Below, piece after piece: positions 51,831-60,173 of a DNA stretch of 64,000 nt (position 1 is the stretch's first letter; the number at the start of each line of letters is the position of its first letter). The position numbers and the translations under genes were made by a program. This DNA comes from Pseudomonas brassicacearum (GTDB taxonomy: Bacteria; Pseudomonadota; Gammaproteobacteria; Pseudomonadales; Pseudomonadaceae): contig NZ_MOBK01000014.1 of the NCBI RefSeq assembly GCF_003732265.1, positions 1-64,000 on the forward strand, given 5' to 3'. The notes under the pieces were generated by a model. It was not told the DNA's origin. It worked only from the letters and a program-made list of their open reading frames with translations, and ran no database searches.

Positions 51831-52928
51831 ATGAAAATGTTTGGCAGGACTCTGCTGACACTGTCCTTATTGTGCGCGATGGTTACCGGCGCCCAGGCCA
51901 ATGACAAGGTACTGCGCGTCTACAACTGGTCGGATTACATCGCCCCGGACACCGTCAAGAAGTTCGAAGACGAGACCGGCATCCGCGTGACCTACGATGT
52001 GTTCGACAGCAATGAAACCCTTGAGGCACGCTTGCTCGCAGGCAAATCCGGCTACGATATCGTCGTGCCATCCAACAGTTTCCTGGCCAAGCAGATCAAG
52101 GCCGGCGTCTACCAGACGCTGGACAAATCGAAGCTGCCGAACTGGAAAAACCTCAACCCGGTCCTGCTGAAAAACGCGTCCGCCAGCGACCCGGATAATG
52201 CTCACGCCTTCCCGTACATGTGGGGCTCGATCGGCATCGGTTTCAATCCGGCCAAGGTCAAGGAAGTGCTCGGCGCCCATGCACCGACCAACTCCTGGGA
52301 CTTGCTGTTCAAACCGGAAAATGCGGAAAAACTCAAAGCCTGCGGTATCAGTTTCCTCGATTCGCCAACGGAAATGCTCCCGGCTGCCCTGCACTACCTG
52401 GGCTACCCGGTGAACTCGCAGGACAAAGGCCAGATCGCCGAAGCGGAAGCGCTGTTCATGAAGATTCGCCCTTCGGTGGCGTACTTCCATTCGTCGAAGT
52501 ACATCTCCGACCTGGCCAACGGCAACATCTGCGTGGCAGTCGGTTACTCGGGTGACGTCTTGCAAGCCAAGGCCCGCGCCCAGGAATCGGGCAACGCGGT
52601 GAAGATCGACTACAGCATCCCGAAAGAAGGCGCCGGCAGTTTCTATGACATGGTCGCCATTCCTCGGGACGCGGCGAACGTCGAGAACGCCTACCTGTTC
52701 ATGAACTTCCTGATGCGCCCGGACATCATTGCCGAGATCACCAACAACATCGGCTACAGCAACGCCAACGCGGCGGCGACGCCGTTGGTGGATGAAGCGA
52801 TTCGCGATGATCCGGGATCGTATCCGCCGCAGGATGTGATGGCGACGTTGTATGCGATTCCGGATATGCCGATCGGGATTCAGCGGGTGATGACCCGGGG
52901 CTGGACGCGGGTCAAGCTCGGGAAGTAA
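51831..52928 (+). CDS. potF: putrescine-type polyamine-binding protein
   Basis: 365 residues, signal peptide (residues 1-23, GAQA). Ligand residues of PotF appear as YNWSDYI, SNSFLAKQ, SPTEML, GYSGDV and GSFYDMVAIP; in the last two, Tyr and Phe take places where spermidine binders such as SpuE have Trp, matching the putrescine-binding SpuD pattern. It delivers putrescine to the PotGHI complex encoded upstream; 168 bp holding a REP-like pair separate it from potI. Confidence 0.9.
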   Translation: MKMFGRTLLTLSLLCAMVTGAQANDKVLRVYNWSDYIAPDTVKKFEDETGIRVTYDVFDSNETLEARLLAGKSGYDIVVPSNSFLAKQIKAGVYQTLDKSKLPNWKNLNPVLLKNASASDPDNAHAFPYMWGSIGIGFNPAKVKEVLGAHAPTNSWDLLFKPENAEKLKACGISFLDSPTEMLPAALHYLGYPVNSQDKGQIAEAEALFMKIRPSVAYFHSSKYISDLANGNICVAVGYSGDVLQAKARAQESGNAVKIDYSIPKEGAGSFYDMVAIPRDAANVENAYLFMNFLMRPDIIAEITNNIGYSNANAAATPLVDEAIRDDPGSYPPQDVMATLYAIPDMPIGIQRVMTRGWTRVKLGK

Positions 52929-52947
52929 TCGCTGAATCCGAGACCAC

Positions 52948-53046
52948 CATCGCGAGCAGGCTCACTCCCACATTTGATCTGTGGTGGACACACATTTTGT
53001 GCCCGACACATCACCCCTTGTGGGAGCGAGCCTGCTCGCGATGAGG
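52948..53046. repeat. REP pair (type A, one arm diverged)
   Basis: CATCGCGAGCAGGCTCACTCCCACA and TTGTGGGAGCGAGCCTGCTCGCGATGAG around a 45-nt spacer, after potF. Confidence 0.85.
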
Positions 53047-53160
53047 CCATCACTGGCAACACAAAATTCAACTGTTTCCGTTCCCGCAGCGCCTTACCAC
53101 CGCTGCCCGCTCCCTGCAGCAGAACGGCCTCACCTGGCTTCCTCGGTTAAGGTGAATTTG

Positions 53161-53187
53161 GGCGCCCTCCTCGGGCGCCTTTTTTTA
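53161..53187. terminator. intrinsic terminator
   Basis: GGCGCCC-TCCTC-GGGCGCC followed by TTTTTTT, between potF and the convergent thpR gene. T-run on the plus strand points to potF. Confidence 0.85.
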
Positions 53188-53724
53188 GACGGGCACCAGC
53201 GGCCATTCGGCCAACGCCCGATAACGCCCCTTATGCGATTCAAACAACACAAAGTGATCCGCCCGCAGGAAAAATTCCGGCGGCGTCGCGGACTCAGGCA
53301 CCGGCAGCCGATAGTCACGCATCAAGGTCAAATGCGGCCGAAACTCCTTCGCCGTCTCCTCCAGCCCAAACGGCAACATCGCCTGCTCCAATGCATACAC
53401 CAGCCGCAACAACTCCGGCGGCGCCTGCTCCGGCGCGAGCACCAACACTCCGGCCCTGCGCCAGACCTCCAGCCGATCAAGCACCACCCTCAACGCCACG
53501 CCCGGCACGTGAACCTTGGCGGCAACCGTGCAGATCTCGCCGATCTGCGCCACGCCGACCGCGCCCAGAAACAACAACGTCAGGTGAAAGTTATCCGCTG
53601 GCACCGGCCGCCCGCTGCGCAGTTCAAGCGCGCTGCGCCACTGGGCAATCGCCTTGCGTTGCTCGGGCGGGCAGTTCAGGGCAAAAAACAGCCGTTTGAG
53701 CGGTTCATGGGATTCGTCGCTCAT
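53185..53724 (-). CDS. thpR: RNA 2',3'-cyclic phosphodiesterase
   Basis: 179 residues from the ATG at 53724, with AGGAGG 8 nt upstream. Two HxT motifs: His47-Leu-Thr49 (FHLTLLFLG) and His131-Leu-Thr133 (RPHLTLMRD), the 2H phosphoesterase (LigT) signature. It opens RNA 2',3'-cyclic phosphates or ligates tRNA halves in vitro. Confidence 0.93.
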   Translation of the reverse strand: MSDESHEPLKRLFFALNCPPEQRKAIAQWRSALELRSGRPVPADNFHLTLLFLGAVGVAQIGEICTVAAKVHVPGVALRVVLDRLEVWRRAGVLVLAPEQAPPELLRLVYALEQAMLPFGLEETAKEFRPHLTLMRDYRLPVPESATPPEFFLRADHFVLFESHKGRYRALAEWPLVPV

Positions 53725-53785
53725 GCCTGGCACCTCCTGACATGCACGTTATAGTTGAACCAACCGAAAACAACGGGAGGGGGCC

Positions 53786-53980
53786 ATGCGGCAGATCATC
53801 AGCAAAGAGCCATGGTGGGCAATGCCACCGCAACCGGGGCAGGATGAGTCCGAGCTGGAATGGGGCTGGCTGGTTCACTATAGCGAAGGTGAGCCACGTT
53901 TCGAGTTCGTCAGGGAGCGGCCGACGGACAACGAGATCCATAATCGCAAGAGTTGCCGGATCACCCCGAGCGCAGAGTGA
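53786..53980 (+). CDS. conserved small protein (64 aa)
   Basis: Strong AGGGGG site before ATG 53786. Very acidic and Trp-rich in the centre (ESELEWGWLVHYSEGEPRFE), soluble. Unknown function. Divergent from thpR. Confidence 0.7.
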   Translation: MRQIISKEPWWAMPPQPGQDESELEWGWLVHYSEGEPRFEFVRERPTDNEIHNRKSCRITPSAE

Positions 53981-53994
53981 TCCGGGAGGTCGTG

Positions 53995-54348
53995 TCAGGA
54001 CTGATAGAGGATGTTGAAGCCGCCGAAGATCATGCGCTGACCATCGAACGGCATTGCATTGACGTCCGGTTGCATGCGCGGGTCGGCCATCATTTTCTGC
54101 ATGCCGGCGTTGCGGGTCGCCTTGTCTGGCCAGATGATCCAGGAAAACACCACGGTTTCATCTTCCTTGAGTTTCACCGCCATCGGAAAAGAGGTCACTT
54201 TGCCGTCCGGCACGTCGTCGCCCCAGCATTCAACAATGCTCAGGGCGCCGTTCTCCTTGAAAATCGTGCTGGTGATTTCGGCGTGCTTCTTGAACTGCTC
54301 GCGCTTGGCGGTCGGTACGGCAATCACACAGCCATCGACGTAAGACAT
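53995..54348 (-). CDS. DUF1428 family protein
   Basis: 117 residues from the ATG at 54348, since AGGAG sits 7 nt before it (the ATG at 54354 would be too close). SYVDGCVIAVPTAKREQFKK, CWGDDVPDGKVTSFPMAVKL and VVFSWIIWPDKATRNAGMQK are the DUF1428 core, a ferredoxin-like dimeric barrel. Function unknown. Its start overlaps the 3' end of the upstream lipoprotein gene, so they are coupled. Confidence 0.9.
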   Translation of the reverse strand: MSYVDGCVIAVPTAKREQFKKHAEITSTIFKENGALSIVECWGDDVPDGKVTSFPMAVKLKEDETVVFSWIIWPDKATRNAGMQKMMADPRMQPDVNAMPFDGQRMIFGGFNILYQS

Positions 54349-54350
54349 GG

Positions 54351-55436
54351 TCATTCTCCTGAGGGGGGTTGAGGGTCGATCTGCTGGTTAGTCGATTGCG
54401 TCGGGCTCCAATCGACGTCACCGCCTGGCGAACCGACCGACGGTGGCGCGGCGCTCGCCGCCAGGTTGCCCTCGATTTGACCCGCCATGTACAACGTCCC
54501 CGCCATCACGCCGGTCGTCGGATTCTGCACCAGCTTCAGCCAGGCCTTGTCGAACGTGTTGCCCAGGCTGCTGCGAATCAGCGCCTCGCTGTCGGGCCGG
54601 TCGGCGGCTTGAATCAGTGCACGAATCCCGGCCACGCCGACGGTGATCAAGCCTCCGGCCAGTTTCCCCGCCGCTGCGGCGACCGCGCTGGCAGCCCCGC
54701 GCGGGGCCATTTCGGCTTCCATGCGCTGACTGGCACGCTTGGCCACAGGCGCCATGGCGGTGTCGGTCGAACCGACGCCTTTGTCACCGCCGGCCTTGTG
54801 GATCTTGTCGATCAGCGCCGCGTAGGCCGGCAGCGAGTTCAAGGGGTCCGTATGGACGACCTGATAGAGCGAGGCATTACGCGCCGGTGGCGGCCCGAGG
54901 GCGATGGCGGGGATTTTCTGGATGCGCCCGTTGAGCTGGGCCATCGGTATGCCGTGACGTTTGGAAGTTTTGTGCAGCTCTTCCTGAAGAATGTCCACGT
55001 AGAACGCCGTGGCCTGGCCGAGAATCGCATCGGGATCAATCTCGACTGCGACCGGCGCCAACACCCGCTGCTGGTATTGCTCGAGCAAATACTCCGCCAG
55101 GCGCTTGGCCGAGGCATCCTGCTCGCCCTTGGCGCTGATGGTGTACCAGCTGACCTTCATCGACAGCCATTCCTGGGTCCAGTAACTGCTGAACCAGGGG
55201 ATGAAGTTTTCTTCGGTCAGTTGGTAGACCCGCGTGCGCCAGTAATCCATGGCCCCGCGCGAGTAGATTCGGGTCTGTTCGGTGGCCGATTGCGAGGCTT
55301 CGACGATTTCGCGATCCACCTGATGCCACGTGCTGTCGGGTACCACCACGACCACCTCCACCACCGGCGCGCGCACAGGCATGGCGCAACCCGCCAACAC
55401 CACCAACACGGCGACGATCAGCGAACGCAGGTTCAA
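54351..55436 (-). CDS. lipoprotein of unknown function
   Basis: 361 residues. Signal with lipobox VLAGC (Cys17). Helical body: AMDYWRTRVYQLTEENFIPW, SAKRLAEYLLEQYQQRVLAP, and an Ala/Gly-rich stretch (RGAASAVAAAAGKLAGGLIT) that may be a membrane-active helix. The tail is Pro/Gly/Ser-rich. No family recognised. Followed closely by the DUF1428 gene on the same strand. Confidence 0.82.
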   Translation of the reverse strand: MNLRSLIVAVLVVLAGCAMPVRAPVVEVVVVVPDSTWHQVDREIVEASQSATEQTRIYSRGAMDYWRTRVYQLTEENFIPWFSSYWTQEWLSMKVSWYTISAKGEQDASAKRLAEYLLEQYQQRVLAPVAVEIDPDAILGQATAFYVDILQEELHKTSKRHGIPMAQLNGRIQKIPAIALGPPPARNASLYQVVHTDPLNSLPAYAALIDKIHKAGGDKGVGSTDTAMAPVAKRASQRMEAEMAPRGAASAVAAAAGKLAGGLITVGVAGIRALIQAADRPDSEALIRSSLGNTFDKAWLKLVQNPTTGVMAGTLYMAGQIEGNLAASAAPPSVGSPGGDVDWSPTQSTNQQIDPQPPSGE

Positions 55437-55550
55437 GATCGCGGTTTCCTACAGTCGCCCTTGGGCAGAATGCCCGGAACTCACAGGCCTATAGGTTTGA
55501 GTATAGGACTCGGCAATTGTTCGCTTGTGGTTCGTGGTGCACTTTAGGCC

Positions 55551-55639
55551 GCCTTCGCGAGCAAGCCCGCTCCCACATTTGACCGCATTCCCCTGACACA
55601 ACTCGATCAAATGTGGGAGCGGGCTTGCTCGCGAAGGGG
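55551..55639. repeat. REP pair (type A)
   Basis: CTTCGCGAGCAAGCCCGCTC..AAATGTGGGAGCGGGC pair, in the 324-bp gap between lipoprotein and small ORFs. No other gene seen in that gap. Confidence 0.9.
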
Positions 55640-55760
55640 CCCGAAAGAACACCATCACTAATGTTGATATACACCATCGCGACGAATGCCTTCCGCAATA
55701 AAACCGCCTGGAGCACCATCACCCCATCACAACGCAACGCCCACATCGGAGGGCCACATC

Positions 55761-55865
55761 ATGTTGATCCATCTCCTGACCTGCCTGGCCCTGACGGCCG
55801 TTACGCTGACCCTGTTTTCCCGTTTCTTCCTGGACATCGGTCAGACCGAGGAGCAACCATCATGA
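55761..55865 (+). CDS. 34-residue single-helix membrane peptide
   Basis: ATG 55761 has GGAGGG 8 nt upstream. MLIHLLTCLALTAVTLTLFS is one hydrophobic helix, followed by an acidic tail (DIGQTEEQPS). Stop codon overlaps the start of the 89-residue gene (ATGA). Expected to be in the inner membrane, unknown role. Confidence 0.6.
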   Translation: MLIHLLTCLALTAVTLTLFSRFFLDIGQTEEQPS

Positions 55866-56131
55866 TTCACTCCGTCAGCCTTTGCGTGAGCTTCCCGGTG
55901 TTCGGCACCAACTACTACGCGCAGGAATTCGTGTCGCGCAAAGAGCTATCACTGGTGTTTGACGAAAGTTTCGAAGCGTTACTGATGCCAGCAGCAGCCA
56001 ACCACTTCAACAACGAAGTGGTCGGCCTCAACGATCAGTTCCGTTTTCTCAATGACGTGCTGGTTGAGCACTTGCTGGAGATCGAACTGGCCCGGAGCGC
56101 GCCCCACTCGTCGCGTCAGTTTACGTTCTAG
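55862..56131 (+). CDS. 89-residue protein of unknown function, coupled to the membrane peptide
   Basis: ATG 55862, GGAG upstream. Soluble, acidic: SVSLCVSFPVFGTNYYAQEF, SLVFDESFEALLMPAAANHF, EVVGLNDQFRFLNDVLVEHL. No family recognised. Overlaps the upstream peptide gene by four bases, so both are made together. It is convergent with the propeller gene. Confidence 0.7.
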   Translation: MIHSVSLCVSFPVFGTNYYAQEFVSRKELSLVFDESFEALLMPAAANHFNNEVVGLNDQFRFLNDVLVEHLLEIELARSAPHSSRQFTF

Positions 56132-56766
56132 GAAGTCACGGGCCGGCGCACGGCCCGTACTTTGCCGCTGTTGCCCCCGCCACAGAAAAACCGCTCGCCA
56201 CCATCCGACTCAAGGCCTGACACCCCCACCCCTGGCGGCATTTCGACGGCCTCCAGGACTTTACCGGTGGTCGGGTCAATCCGCCGCAATTCGCTCTGAT
56301 CTTCCTCCCAAGTGCCGTGCCAGAGATCGCCGTCCACCCAGGTCACGCCGGTGACAAAACGGTTGGACTCGATGGTGCGCAGAATGGCCCCGGTATCGGG
56401 GTCGATCTGATGGATCTTGCGCGCCCGATACTGACCAACCCACAGCGTGCCTTCCGCCCACGTCAGCCCCGAATCGCTGCCACCGCCGGGCGCCGGAATC
56501 GTGGCGAGCACGCGGCCGCTTTCGGGATCGATCTTGTTGATGTGTTCCCCGGCAATCTGGAACAAATGCTCGCCGTCGAAGGCGGTTCCGGCGTCTGCGG
56601 TGATATCCAGCGAACGCAGCGGCTTGCCACTGTCCGGGTCGAGGGCGTTGAGCTTTTCGCCGGAAGCGAACCAGACATGCTGGCCGTCAAACGAGACGCC
56701 GTGCACGCTGTCGACGCCGGGAAACGGGCCGTATTCACGGATGATTTCAGCGGTTGAACGTTTCAT
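56128..56766 (-). CDS. beta-propeller (glutamine cyclotransferase-like) protein
   Basis: 212 residues. Repeats of the type LDPDSGKPLRSLDI, IDPESGRVLATIPAPGGG, IDPDTGAILRTIESNRFVTG, IDPTTGKVLEAVEMPPGVGV mark a six-bladed propeller of the glutaminyl-cyclotransferase/quinoprotein-like fold, cytoplasmic (no signal). A GEHLFQIAGEHI segment fits metal or substrate sites in plant-type cyclotransferases, but catalytic residues cannot be confirmed. Confidence 0.75.
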   Translation of the reverse strand: MKRSTAEIIREYGPFPGVDSVHGVSFDGQHVWFASGEKLNALDPDSGKPLRSLDITADAGTAFDGEHLFQIAGEHINKIDPESGRVLATIPAPGGGSDSGLTWAEGTLWVGQYRARKIHQIDPDTGAILRTIESNRFVTGVTWVDGDLWHGTWEEDQSELRRIDPTTGKVLEAVEMPPGVGVSGLESDGGERFFCGGGNSGKVRAVRRPVTS

Positions 56767-56802
56767 GGTTGCATCCTCTTCACTGGGTGTGTGGAGTGGA
56801 GC

Positions 56803-58014
56803 CTAATCACCCGGCAACAAAGCCGTGAGTAACAAAGTCGTCGCGAATCCCGGCATCGGTGGCGTCATCCAGCGACGAGCGCGGCCACGACCAAACGCCT
56901 GGACTTTGCCGGCGACCGCCAGCGAATCAAGCGCCCGTTGCACGCTGCGCTGACTCGTACCCAGCGCCAACGCCAGCGCAGAACTCGACCACGACTCGCC
57001 ATCCGCCAGAAACGCCAGCAGCGCCGCGTGCTGCTCCTCGACCGGCCGTGCCAGCACCACGACGTCCGGCGACATCAGTGCAAAACCGCGTTTTGTCGCG
57101 GTGATCCCGGCCAGCGGTCGAAGCGCCGCACGCAGCCGTCCGACTTCAACGCGCAACCGCGCACGGTGGGATTCGTCACTGAGTTTCAAGCGGAAAGCAC
57201 AGGCGATGAGTGTTTCGCGGGTGACATCGGCAGGCCAGGCTTCGGCCAATGCTCGCGCGAGGGTAAACAACACCGGGCGCCTGGCCAGCGACACCGACAT
57301 ACCAGCGCCGCGCACCGAGTATCGACAGGCGTCGACTACCAGCGACGTTGAGGTGAGCAGCGTTTCAACTTCATCCAGCATCAGCGGTCGCGCCTCGCCG
57401 CGGCTGATTAACCGGGCGGCAGGGGCGTTCAGGACGTGAGCGACGTTCTCGACTTCCGCGCTCAACGCCGGGATCCCCGCCTCGCCGGCGAAGCGCCCGG
57501 CCCTTTCCAGCGCAGACCGCGCCTTTTTGATCTCCAGCCGGCGCATGGCGATGCCGGCCACCACCAATTCATGGGCGGCGCGCAAGGCCGGCGGCAAGGG
57601 CGCAGGGTCCAGCTGGGCGAGCCGATCCTCGACCTGATCGAGATGACCGATCAGCAATAAACGCCGGATCTCCAGATACCGCGCGTGAGCCGCGTTCACC
57701 CAATCGCCATGGGCCTGAAGCGTTGCCCGCGCGGCGTCGAGGGCTTTTTCCGGCCAGCTCAAATCGCGAGAAGCCAGGGCAATTTCGGCCTCGGCCACCA
57801 CGCAGCGGGCTCGGGCCATCGGCTCTTTTGGACCAAATGCGCGCGCCGCCCGTTTGACCAATGCCTTGGCCCGCTCCAGATCGCCGAGCTGGGCCATGGC
57901 GATACCGCGCAATGCCAGCGCCGGCGCATCTTCGCGTAGGGCCACCCGGTTCAACGCCCCGAGGGGATCACCCGCCGCCAGTGCGCGGGCGGCGGCGGTG
58001 ATCAGCGAGTCCAT
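56803..58014 (-). CDS. TPR-type regulator with C-terminal winged helix
   Basis: 403 residues. N-terminal half is Ala-rich and helical in pairs (TPR-like: ALALRGIAMAQLGDLERAKA, CVVAEAEIALASRDLSWPEK). From about 240 on, DVTRETLIACAFRLKLSDES then RLRVEVGRLRAALRPLAGI and SSSALALALGTSQRSVQRAL resemble transcriptional regulators with winged helices. Cytoplasmic regulator of unknown target, in line with the propeller gene downstream. Confidence 0.75.
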   Translation of the reverse strand: MDSLITAAARALAAGDPLGALNRVALREDAPALALRGIAMAQLGDLERAKALVKRAARAFGPKEPMARARCVVAEAEIALASRDLSWPEKALDAARATLQAHGDWVNAAHARYLEIRRLLLIGHLDQVEDRLAQLDPAPLPPALRAAHELVVAGIAMRRLEIKKARSALERAGRFAGEAGIPALSAEVENVAHVLNAPAARLISRGEARPLMLDEVETLLTSTSLVVDACRYSVRGAGMSVSLARRPVLFTLARALAEAWPADVTRETLIACAFRLKLSDESHRARLRVEVGRLRAALRPLAGITATKRGFALMSPDVVVLARPVEEQHAALLAFLADGESWSSSALALALGTSQRSVQRALDSLAVAGKVQAFGRGRARRWMTPPMPGFATTLLLTALLPGD

Positions 58015-58087
58015 GTGAATCGCGCCACGGTGGTCACTCCCTTCGTTGGATGTCCGCTGGTTAGTCTATCTCACGATCCTGAAACCC

Positions 58088-58250
58088 TGTGGCGAGGGGG
58101 CTTTTGTGGAAGGAGGTTTTTTGTGGCGAGGGGGCTTGCCCCCGTTGGAGCGCGCAGCGGTCCTGAAATGGTTAGGGCTACCACCCATTAGAACCGGTGT
58201 GATTTTGCGGTCGCTGCGCAACCGAACGGGGGCAAGCCCCATCGCCACAA
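58088..58250. repeat. REP-like cluster (type C)
   Basis: Partial copy TGTGGCGAGGGGGCTT at 58089, then the pair TGTGGCGAGGGGGCTTGCC.../...GGGGGCAAGCCCCATCGCCACA (58122-58250). Gap of 276 bp between two minus-strand regulator genes; no gene in it. Confidence 0.85.
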
Positions 58251-58290
58251 AAGCCCTCTCATCTCAGGGGTGAGGGCCAGCTTGCAAACG

Positions 58291-59121
58291 TCACCGCGGA
58301 CGTTTGCCGGCCTGTGTCCATTCTCGCGGGCTGACCCCGGTTTTGCGGCGAAACGCCCGGGCCAGTGCCGAGGGGCTTTCGTAGCCGACTTCATCGGCGA
58401 TCAGCGCAATCGACTTGCCTTCGCGCAACCGCTTCTGCGCCAGGCTGATGCGCCAGCTCACCAGATAGTCGACCGGGGTCTGCCCCACCACTTGACGAAA
58501 ATGCTCGGCAAAGCTGGCGCGGGACATGTTCGCCGCCGCCGACAGTTCGGCCACGGTCCAGGATTTTTCAGGTGCGTCGTGCATCAGGCTCATGGCCCGT
58601 GCCAGACGCAAATCGGCGAGGCCGGCCATCATGCCGGGGCTCTGAGCGCGGTCGCTGAGGATATGCCGCAGCAGCTGGATCACCAGCAATTCGAACAGTC
58701 GATCCATCATCGCTTCACGGCCACAGATGCCGCCGAAGGCTTCGCTGAACAGCCAATCCAGAGTACCGGCCATCGTCGGAAGGCTGTCGAGCTTGAGCAG
58801 CAGGAAATCCGGCAGCGCGGCGGCCAAGGCATTGCCGGCACCGCCGTCGAAATCCAGTGTTGCGCACACCAGTTGGGCGCCCGAGGCTTCGCTGGCGAAT
58901 AAACGGTGGCGATAAGGTCGCGGGAAAAAAATCAGCGTCGGCTCGGTGAGCACCTGGTCGGGCTCCTCGGCCAGTTTCAGCGTCACTTCGCCGGCCTGCA
59001 ATAGGTGCAGATGCCCGGTTGACTGGTCGCCATCAAACACCACGGAGCCGCAAAAATGCCCGCTGTAGAAGCTCCCGGCACTGACGCCAAAGTGGGTGAG
59101 TAACGTGGACAAGCGATCCAT
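58291..59121 (-). CDS. AraC family regulator (cupin_6)
   Basis: 276 residues from the ATG at 59121 (GGGAG 8 nt upstream). N-terminal cupin (VVFDGDQSTGHLHLLQAGEV, FFPRPYRHRLFASE) and C-terminal AraC helix-turn-helix (WTVAELSAAANMSRASFAEH, IALIADEVGYESPSALARAF). Related regulators control nearby dehydrogenase or decarboxylase genes; the AhpD-like gene is divergent and may be the target. Confidence 0.92.
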   Translation of the reverse strand: MDRLSTLLTHFGVSAGSFYSGHFCGSVVFDGDQSTGHLHLLQAGEVTLKLAEEPDQVLTEPTLIFFPRPYRHRLFASEASGAQLVCATLDFDGGAGNALAAALPDFLLLKLDSLPTMAGTLDWLFSEAFGGICGREAMMDRLFELLVIQLLRHILSDRAQSPGMMAGLADLRLARAMSLMHDAPEKSWTVAELSAAANMSRASFAEHFRQVVGQTPVDYLVSWRISLAQKRLREGKSIALIADEVGYESPSALARAFRRKTGVSPREWTQAGKRPR

Positions 59122-59256
59122 GGCACGGCTCCCGGGCGAATATCTGGACGATCTGTCGCATATCCTCGACGATTTGCACCCTAAAGGCCAGCGCCGCCCC
59201 ATAGCATAGACCCCGTACCCAGCGCACACCGCGCTTGAATCGACGGAGCAATACCC

Positions 59257-59775
59257 ATGAGCCGCATCACTGCCCTGAGTCTCGAACACGCTACTGACAC
59301 TACCCGCCCACTGCTGGAAGGCGTACAGAAAAAAATCGGCTTTTTGCCGAATGTCTTCAAAACCCTCGCGCACGCCCCTGCAGTACTCGCGGCCTACCTG
59401 CAACAAAGCGCGACACTGGGCAAAACGTCCCTGAGCGCGACGGAAAAAGAAGCGATCTTTTTGGCCACCTCGCAAGTCAACGGCTGCGATTACTGCCTGG
59501 CGGCGCACACGTTGTTCGCCGGTAAAGCCGGGCTCTCCGCGCAAGACATCCTCAGCGCCCGTCACGGCCAACTGAATGCCTTCGCCACCCTCGCCCAACA
59601 AATCACCGAAAGCCGTGGCCATCTCAGCGTTGAACAACTCGACGCCGCACGCGCGGCCGGCATCACCGACGCCAAGATCATTGAAGTGGTGGGCCATATC
59701 GCGGCACAAACCCTGACCAACTACCTCAACAACCTCGCCCTCACCGAGATCGACTTTCCCGCCATCGATGCGTGA
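59257..59775 (+). CDS. carboxymuconolactone decarboxylase/AhpD family protein
   Basis: 172 residues. CMD fold with Cys77-x-x-Cys80 (NGCDYCLAAH) and His84, the AhpD-type redox centre. Likely a peroxidase-linked or thiol-disulphide antioxidant. Divergent from the AraC regulator; followed by a glutaredoxin gene 30 bp downstream. Confidence 0.92.
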   Translation: MSRITALSLEHATDTTRPLLEGVQKKIGFLPNVFKTLAHAPAVLAAYLQQSATLGKTSLSATEKEAIFLATSQVNGCDYCLAAHTLFAGKAGLSAQDILSARHGQLNAFATLAQQITESRGHLSVEQLDAARAAGITDAKIIEVVGHIAAQTLTNYLNNLALTEIDFPAIDA

Positions 59776-59805
59776 ACACGGGCAATAAATTCAGGAGTAT
59801 CGACA

Positions 59806-60057
59806 ATGAACAGCGTGACGATCTACACCACCGACACCTGCCCCTATTGCCGCAACGCCAAGGCGCTGTTGGCCAGTAAAGGCATCACTGCGCAGGAAAT
59901 AAACGTCCAGTCCAGCCCCGGCAAATTCGCGGAGATGCTTAGCCGCAGCGGTCGTCGCAGCGTGCCGCAGATTTTCATCGGCGACACCCATGTCGGTGGC
60001 TTCGATGACCTGGCCAAGCTGGACCGTCAGGGTGGTTTGCTGTCGATGCTGGCCTGA
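59806..60057 (+). CDS. grxC: glutaredoxin 3
   Basis: 83 residues. Active site Cys12-Pro-Tyr-Cys15 (TCPYCRN), GSH-binding RSVPQIFIGDTHVGGFDDL. GrxC type. It may supply reductant to the AhpD-like protein; the two genes are adjacent on one strand. Confidence 0.95.
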   Translation: MNSVTIYTTDTCPYCRNAKALLASKGITAQEINVQSSPGKFAEMLSRSGRRSVPQIFIGDTHVGGFDDLAKLDRQGGLLSMLA

Positions 60058-60071
60058 AACCCGCTGCCCGT

Positions 60072-60096
60072 GCACGACCTTGAACAAGGGTCGTGC
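60072..60096 (+). terminator. hairpin after grxC
   Basis: GCACGACC / GGTCGTGC, 8 bp with a 9-nt loop; 14 nt after the stop, no T-run. Confidence 0.6.
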
Positions 60097-60173
60097 CGGG
60101 TATTCTCTAAACGCTTTAGAGGTTGTACGATGACCGACGAGTCACCCTTTCCCATAACAACAAGGAAACACCT

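Noticed and set aside
59122..59709. N-terminal extension of the AraC regulator frame
   Set aside because: The extra frame is the antisense of the AhpD-like gene; the ATG at 59121 has a good ribosome site and starts the cupin domain.
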